Source of the DNA: Bacteroidales bacterium
GTDB taxonomy: Bacteria; Bacteroidota; Bacteroidia; Bacteroidales; Muribaculaceae
Length of the DNA stretch: 39,426 nucleotides
Direction: 5' to 3'
Assembly (NCBI GenBank): GCA_020859845.1
Contig: JAJBVL010000098.1
Location: forward strand, 1 to 39,426
In this document: one piece after another, positions 35,000-39,426 of the stretch
Layout: every line of letters begins with the position of its first letter
Position numbering within the stretch: position 1 is the first letter of the stretch
Position numbers and translations under genes: made by a program
The notes under the pieces: generated by a model
Database searches by the model: none
The model's input: the letters and a program-made list of their open reading frames with translations, nothing else
Told to the model about the DNA's origin: nothing

Positions 35000-37317
35000 C
35001 CCTCCACAATCATCATATACCCATCTGCGCCTTTCGCTTGACGATTGTAACGGCTCTACTGCTAATGCTAGGCGCCTGCTCCACTACCCGACGCATCCCC
35101 GCCGACGAGATGCTGTATACAGGCGTGAAGGCTGTCGACATATCCCATCCCGATAGTCTAAAGTTGGCCCCAGGGCTGGAGGATGCCTTGAAAAGTGCGG
35201 TCAATGTGGCTCCCAACAATCCCATGCCGCTCTTCTCGCCCTACATGCGCACACCGCTACCTATCGGCCTGTGGGTCTACAACAACTGGAACAATCCACC
35301 TCATGGATTCAAGCATTGGCTGTATGAGAAACTCGTGAGCGAACCGGTGTTGATAAGCGACGTTCGCCCCGAAGTGCGCACCAAGATGATGGACGAGATA
35401 CTCGACAACAATGGCTACTTCCGTGGCACAGCCTCCTACGAGCTCATTCAGGGACGCAACAAGAAGAAAGCACGCATACTCTACACCGTCAACACGGGGC
35501 CCGAGTATACGATCGACTCAATACAGCTGCTCCCCGACACGTGTCGCCTCTATCATCTTATCGACTCGGTGGCGCGCCGCTCCACCTACCTGCAGCCTGG
35601 CGCACGCTACTGCACCGACTCCTTGAGCGCCGAGCGTATACGTGTGGCCAATGCCCTGCGCAATCGTGGCTACTACTTCTTCAAGCCCGACTATATAGAA
35701 TATCTGGCCGACAGCACCATCAAGCCGCTGAATATTGCCATGCGACTGACGGTGGCCAAAAACATACCAGATTACGCACTTGATTCGTACACTACTGGCA
35801 CCATCACCACTCGCATCTATCGCAATCAAGGCAACGGCACTCCCGACACCACCTACACCAACCGCGGAATGATAATACGCATGCTCCCCTCGCGCTTGCG
35901 CGAAGGGCTGATACCCAGTTGCATCACCTTCCGCGAGGGCCGTACCTTCTCCGTGCGCAACATGGACCGTACCCAGACCTACCTCTCGCGTCTGGGCATC
36001 TTCAACGGCATCGATATCAACGTCTACCCCGACTCGTCGAAACACCGAGTGCTCAACGTCGACATATCCTGCACCTTCGATGCCCCACTGGAGGCATCGC
36101 TTGAGGTGAATGTCACCTCCAAGTCAAACAGTTATCTTGGGCCGGGACTGATGTTTGGATTGACCAATCGCAACCTTTTTGGTGGCGGCGAGCAATTGAC
36201 CTTCAATCTCACTGGGAGCTATGAATGGCAGACGGGACGTCAGCGCAAGGGCTCGGTGCTCAACAGCTATGAGATAGGATTTACGAGCACTTTGGCCTTC
36301 CCCCGTCTCCTCATCCCTGGCCTCAACCGATGGATATCGCGCTCGCGCCGTCAGCTCAACTGGACCCGCATAGCCCTCAATATCGACCTGCTCAACCGCC
36401 CTCATTACTTCCGCATGGCGCAGTTTAACGCCTCACTCAACTACGACTGGCGCCAAAGCAAGTATATAAGCAGCACCCTCACCCTCTTCAAGCTCACGTA
36501 CACCAACTTGATGAGGACCACTGCCGAGTTTGACTCCATCATGGAGGCCAACCAAGCTATTGCTCTCAGTTTCCGCAGCCAATTTATCCCCCAGATAGCC
36601 TACAGCCTTACCTACGACCGCATGTTTGACCCCGACAACGGCATCAACTGGCAGCTCACCCTCCAAGAAGCTGGCAATATCATCGACCTGCTGTGGGGCG
36701 TAGGCGGCAAGAAAGGCGAGAAGACACTATTTGGCACGCCCTTCTCCCAATTTATCAAGGGGAAGACACAGCTGGTCTACAATCGTCGGCTCTATGGCGA
36801 CCATTGGCTTGTGAGCCGTGTGGCTGTCGGCGCTGCCCATGCCTATGGCAATGCCTCGCAGGTGCCTTACAGCGAGCAGTTCTACGTGGGTGGTGCCAAC
36901 TCTATTCGTGCTTATACCGTGCGCAGTGTGGGTCCTGGCAGTTACAAGGTACCAGAGAATCTTGTCAATGGCTATTTCGACCAGACGGGTACATTCCTCT
37001 TCGAGTTTAACGTGGAGTATCGTTTCCCACTGGTAAGCATCCTCCACGGGGCAGTGTTCTTTGACTCAGGCAACGTATGGCTACTCAAAAATGACCCACA
37101 GCGACCTGGAGGCAAACTCGAAGGGAAATCCTTCTTCAAAGACCTTGCCACTGGCACGGGCGTAGGTCTGCGCGTTGACATAGGTATGATGGTAATCCGC
37201 GGCGACTTGGGTATTGGCATCCACCTACCCTACGACACTGGCAAACGAGGTTACTACAACATGACCTCCTTCCGCCATTCTCTGGCCTTCCACCTTGCCA
37301 TCGGTTACCCATTCTAA
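34996..37317 (+). CDS. tamL: BamA/TamA-family outer-membrane lipoprotein (TamL)
   Basis: The 773-residue protein has a lipoprotein signal (LLLMLGACS, lipidated C28), POTRA-like domains (about 110-370; NTGPEYTIDSIQLLPDT and EGRTFSVRNMDRTQTYLSRLGIF are typical) and a C-terminal 16-stranded Omp85 barrel (about 380-773). GTGVGLRVDIGMMVIRGDLG is the conserved late barrel segment, and the protein ends in YPF, a terminal aromatic. The lipid anchor distinguishes TamL of Bacteroidota from TamA. It overlaps tamB by 4 bp and is its likely partner. Confidence 0.92.
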   Translation: MTLHNHHIPICAFRLTIVTALLLMLGACSTTRRIPADEMLYTGVKAVDISHPDSLKLAPGLEDALKSAVNVAPNNPMPLFSPYMRTPLPIGLWVYNNWNNPPHGFKHWLYEKLVSEPVLISDVRPEVRTKMMDEILDNNGYFRGTASYELIQGRNKKKARILYTVNTGPEYTIDSIQLLPDTCRLYHLIDSVARRSTYLQPGARYCTDSLSAERIRVANALRNRGYYFFKPDYIEYLADSTIKPLNIAMRLTVAKNIPDYALDSYTTGTITTRIYRNQGNGTPDTTYTNRGMIIRMLPSRLREGLIPSCITFREGRTFSVRNMDRTQTYLSRLGIFNGIDINVYPDSSKHRVLNVDISCTFDAPLEASLEVNVTSKSNSYLGPGLMFGLTNRNLFGGGEQLTFNLTGSYEWQTGRQRKGSVLNSYEIGFTSTLAFPRLLIPGLNRWISRSRRQLNWTRIALNIDLLNRPHYFRMAQFNASLNYDWRQSKYISSTLTLFKLTYTNLMRTTAEFDSIMEANQAIALSFRSQFIPQIAYSLTYDRMFDPDNGINWQLTLQEAGNIIDLLWGVGGKKGEKTLFGTPFSQFIKGKTQLVYNRRLYGDHWLVSRVAVGAAHAYGNASQVPYSEQFYVGGANSIRAYTVRSVGPGSYKVPENLVNGYFDQTGTFLFEFNVEYRFPLVSILHGAVFFDSGNVWLLKNDPQRPGGKLEGKSFFKDLATGTGVGLRVDIGMMVIRGDLGIGIHLPYDTGKRGYYNMTSFRHSLAFHLAIGYPF

Positions 37318-37355
37318 GCCAAAAACAGGGCGAAAGATTAAAAGATGTTAAAAAT

Positions 37356-37383
37356 AAAGGCCATTTTGTAAGATTTGGCCTTT
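37356..37383. promoter_or_regulatory. Inverted repeat upstream of the sigma/barrel gene
   Basis: AAAGGCCA (37356-37363) / TGGCCTTT (37376-37383), 12-nt spacer. It may be the tamL terminator (TTTCT follows) or an operator of the sigma gene. TTTG 37365-37368, 20 bp, TATCTTAG 37389-37396 is a near-consensus promoter overlapping it. Confidence 0.5.
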
Positions 37384-37385
37384 CT

Positions 37386-37408
37386 CCATATCTTAGAAAT
37401 AGATATGG
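37386..37408. promoter_or_regulatory. Inverted repeat enclosing the sigma gene start codon
   Basis: CCATATCT (37386-37393) / AGATATGG (37401-37408), loop 7 nt. The ATG (37405-37407) is inside the right arm, so an mRNA hairpin would hide it; as DNA it overlaps the putative -7 box and could be an operator. Confidence 0.6.
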
Positions 37409-37683
37409 AAACCAACGATGTCCAAAAAACAGAACTAATAGAGCGCTGCCAACGAGGCGACATCACCGCCTTAGGCTCATTATATACCACGTATCGCCGA
37501 CCTATGATAAGGGTCATCAAGCGCTATGTGGCCGACACCGCTATGATTGAAGATATCCTCCACGATGGTTTCTTCATCATTTTCAAGCAGATAGATCGCT
37601 TGCACGACTACAGTCACTTGGAGACCTGGATGGCCTCCATAATGAAGAACCTTGCGCTTAAGGCCCTGGCGGACCCAGCGTAG
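37405..37683 (+). CDS. ECF sigma factor region 2 (front fragment of frameshifted sigma/barrel gene)
   Basis: The 92-residue product starts at the ATG at 37405; the upstream TTG at 37375 is not a likely start. It contains sigma-70 region 2: LGSLYTTYRRPMIRVIKRYV, then IEDILHDGFFIIFKQIDRL (core-binding helix and -10 recognition region) and LETWMASIMKNLALKAL. It stops at a TAG (37681-37683) where region 2 ends. Region 4 continues in the -1 frame without any other stop, with an acidic linker of about 20 residues typical for the region 2-4 junction. One additional C in the CCC run at 37674-37676 would fuse both frames exactly. I infer one gene, 37405-39191, of about 595 residues when intact. Confidence 0.85.
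   Translation: METNDVQKTELIERCQRGDITALGSLYTTYRRPMIRVIKRYVADTAMIEDILHDGFFIIFKQIDRLHDYSHLETWMASIMKNLALKALADPA
37672..37683 (+). other. Apparent one-base deletion between sigma regions 2 and 4
   Basis: The frame in use reads GAC CCA GCG TAG. With one more C it would read GAC CCC AGC GTA GAG and continue (DPSVEEALSEEDEE) into region 4. The context is not a classical X_XXY_YYZ slippery heptamer, so mutation or assembly error is favoured over programmed frameshifting. Confidence 0.75.
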
Positions 37684-37742
37684 AGGAGGCTCTCAGCGAA
37701 GAGGATGAAGAAGCTGAGGAGGAAAGCGAAGAGCCCATCAGC

Positions 37743-39191
37743 ATGGAGGAACTCCAGACCCTCATATCCCAGCTGCCAGAGAAATATCAAAACGTCTTTC
37801 GTCTGGCAGTGCTCGAAGGTCTCAGTCACAAGGAGATTAGTCAGATGCTTGGCATCACCTCCTCCAGCTCTGCAACTCAGCTCTCACGCGCCAAGGGACG
37901 CCTGCGCCAACTCTTCTTGCAATATCAGCTGGGGCTCGGCGTGGCTGGATTGCTCTTTATCGCTGGTGGAGCGCTCTATCTCACATGGCGCCCCCATTTC
38001 CAGCGCTCCAACGTTGCCGGGCCTATCGCGTCACTCCCCATCCAGAATTCCTTAAATGCTTTACTTCAAGATACAGTCAATAAGCCTAATATCGACCTTG
38101 AAACTTCTCCTTCCGCTCCCCCACAGGCAGCGCCAACAGCTCTGGGCAGACAGACTGGCGCTCCTGTGGCACCAGCGGTCGTGACGCGTCAAGCGCCAGC
38201 GCTTGTTGCCTTGGCTATCCCCGACCGGCAGTTAGGATGGTCAGTGGTAGTGATACCCGCCAAGTTGTCGCTTTGGGACTTGCCACCTCATGCCACCACA
38301 CAGACTTCTCCAGCTGAGATAGACCCCTTGCTGGATCCTGTAGCTGAATACGAAGCCCTTAAGAAGGATACTCCATCGTCTCCCGATTCTATCACTCCCA
38401 AGCCTCGCTATGACGAGGAGCCGCTCGTAGCCCACTGGGGAGAGCCACTCTACCGTCTACCCTCGGCGCGCTCCGCGAGCAAGTGGGCCATGACTCTCTC
38501 CACCAACCTTAGCGCCGTTGCGGGTGCTGACAAAGATTTGGATCTACGTGATGATATCAACGCATCTCTTCCCCCAGATAGGCCAAGTGATGGGCCTTCC
38601 AATCCCTCCGACCCCACAAATCCATCCAATCCCTCTGATCTCTCTGATCCTTCTCAGGCAGTCCGATCCTCCCAGTCAATGCCTATGGCGGGAGAGCCTA
38701 TGGCAGTTTATGACACGGAGCAGAAGGAGCCTATCGTGGTCAGCGTACGCTTTGCCCACGAGATAGCGCCTAAGATTTCGCTCGAAGTAGGGGTTCAATA
38801 TACCCTTTTGCGTTCCACTCAGTGGTGGCAGGCCGACAAACGTTATGGGAAGACGGATCTTGACGTATCTTATCTGGGCGTCACAGTGGCTGGCCGTTAC
38901 GACTGGTTTACCGCGCCCCACTGGCGACTGTCAACCCCCATAGGCACCTCCATCGACTTTCCCATAGCCACCTCTATGAAGGGCGACCATCCCGAGAAGT
39001 CATATCATGCTCCAGTCCAAGTGGGTTTCTTCGGCGGAGTCAGTCTGGAATATCGCTTCAACTCCAATGTGGGCTTGTTCATAGAGCCACAGGTCAACTA
39101 CCACCTTGACCGCCACTCTACCTTCAAGCTCCTCTGGCAAGACAAATCCACCTCCTTCACCCTCCCCATCGGCATCCGTTTCTCCTGGTAA
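37743..39191 (+). CDS. Sigma region 4 fused to transmembrane helix and outer-membrane beta-barrel
   Basis: From the ATG at 37743 the product has 482 residues; the frame is open upstream to 37662 and probably belongs to the preceding sigma fragment. Residues 1-58 are sigma region 4 (LPEKYQNVFRLAVLEGLSH, helix-turn-helix EISQMLGITSSSSATQLSRAKGRL). Residues 63-81 are a membrane helix (LGLGVAGLLFIAGGALYLTW). A Pro/Ala-rich linker (82-245) could cross the periplasm. From about 246 to the terminal W lie eight alternating beta-strands, an OmpA/PorT-like barrel with a C-terminal aromatic. Between strands 1 and 2 is a low-complexity loop (NPSD-type, about 277-305). The layout recalls the dual membrane-spanning anti-sigma (Dma) proteins of Bacteroides, but here the sigma factor itself is attached. 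The barrel call is structural, from strand pattern only. Confidence 0.85.
   Translation: MEELQTLISQLPEKYQNVFRLAVLEGLSHKEISQMLGITSSSSATQLSRAKGRLRQLFLQYQLGLGVAGLLFIAGGALYLTWRPHFQRSNVAGPIASLPIQNSLNALLQDTVNKPNIDLETSPSAPPQAAPTALGRQTGAPVAPAVVTRQAPALVALAIPDRQLGWSVVVIPAKLSLWDLPPHATTQTSPAEIDPLLDPVAEYEALKKDTPSSPDSITPKPRYDEEPLVAHWGEPLYRLPSARSASKWAMTLSTNLSAVAGADKDLDLRDDINASLPPDRPSDGPSNPSDPTNPSNPSDLSDPSQAVRSSQSMPMAGEPMAVYDTEQKEPIVVSVRFAHEIAPKISLEVGVQYTLLRSTQWWQADKRYGKTDLDVSYLGVTVAGRYDWFTAPHWRLSTPIGTSIDFPIATSMKGDHPEKSYHAPVQVGFFGGVSLEYRFNSNVGLFIEPQVNYHLDRHSTFKLLWQDKSTSFTLPIGIRFSW
38601..38658 (+). repeat. Degenerate NPSD-encoding repeat in barrel loop
   Basis: Imperfect repeats of AATCCCTCCGAC-type units encode NPSDPTNPSNPSDLSDPS, in the loop predicted to be extracellular. 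Period multiples of three keep the frame. Confidence 0.6.
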
Positions 39192-39232
39192 TTTAAAGAA
39201 AGGTTACAGAATGGAAAAAATGGCATCGCCAA

Positions 39233-39264
39233 TTTGCGGAATGTCGAGATTTTTTATACCTTTG
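39233..39264 (+). promoter_or_regulatory. Consensus promoter reading out of the right edge
   Basis: TTTG 39233-39236, 20-bp spacer, TACCTTTG 39257-39264. No convincing gene starts before the window ends, so it serves a gene or RNA to the right. Otherwise 39192-39426 contains only a 43-codon frame (39211-39342) that I do not call. Confidence 0.72.
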
Positions 39265-39377
39265 GCAAGGCTATCACGCTTTTTAACGCACAAGGCCATT
39301 TTTCTCATTTTTCTAACCATGAACTCATTTAAACTTTTGTGATTTGTGAATTTTTTTAAGGAACACCACGGCAAAAG

Positions 39378-39425
39378 CGAGATAGTTCCAGCCTTTCCAA
39401 CTGGAAACAGTCGTGTCGTATCTCG
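39378..39425. other. Nested inverted repeats at the right edge
   Basis: CGAGATA (39378-39384) / TATCTCG (39419-39425) enclose GTTCCAG (39385-39391) / CTGGAAAC (39401-39408, one bulge). Located about 110 nt downstream of a promoter, they may be part of a structured leader or RNA that continues outside the window. Confidence 0.4.
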
Positions 39426-39426
39426 T

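Noticed and set aside
37668-37690. Programmed -1 frameshift in the sigma gene
   Set aside because: No slippery heptamer and no convincing downstream pseudoknot; a lost C is the simpler explanation.
39211-39342. 43-codon frame MEKMASPICG...
   Set aside because: It overlaps a consensus promoter, has no family features and no clear own promoter.

Overview
The window looks like chromosomal DNA of a Bacteroidales bacterium (Bacteroidota). Four things point there. Promoters fit the Bacteroidota consensus (-33 TTTG, 19-20 bp, -7 TAnnTTTG) at least six times. Starts lack clear Shine-Dalgarno sequences. A PorU-type C25 protease marks a type IX secretion system. A lipoprotein TamA (TamL) follows TamB. 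I cannot name the genus. No phage, transposase, CRISPR array or rRNA is visible.

Left part (1-9.3 kb): the 3' end of a DUF1703-type AAA/PD-(D/E)XK gene and two matched hairpins; a secreted GH20 beta-hexosaminidase; an AAA/DUF4143 ATPase gene whose promoter is a near-perfect palindrome; the minus-strand operon lysS-gpsA-pgi; and a divergent sigma-54-type response regulator. A cluster of CCCTACGGGG palindromes separates that regulator from a convergent histidine kinase.

Middle (9.3-17.3 kb, minus strand): patatin-like lipase and GH13 amylase (4-bp overlap), then prs-rlmN-histidine kinase (overlapping or touching); a membrane-anchored TPR protein with its own promoter and terminator; and a lipoprotein substrate-binding protein of the BtuF/FepB type.

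Plus strand from 17.4 kb: anchored GH25 muramidase, porU, tRNA-Lys(CUU) with a clear promoter and terminator, a second AAA/DUF4143 gene (AT-richer, again with an inverted repeat at its 5' end), an MFS exporter, a gene-free stretch that probably encodes a minus-strand small RNA, and purN. Then come ilvE and an HD-domain gene (minus, ATGA overlap), and an envelope block lptD - tamB - tamL (plus).

Right end (37.4-39.2 kb): the most unusual locus. An ECF sigma factor (region 2, acidic linker, region 4) runs directly into a transmembrane helix, a long Pro/Ala/Ser-rich linker and a C-terminal outer-membrane beta-barrel. Sigma factor and a cell-envelope-spanning sensor would therefore be one polypeptide. 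The reading frame is interrupted by an apparent one-base deletion in a C-run between regions 2 and 4, giving either a split sigma factor, a frameshift mutation or an assembly error. Two inverted repeats precede the gene, the second enclosing the start codon. It lies next to lptD/tamB/tamL, consistent with, but not proof of, an envelope-related role.
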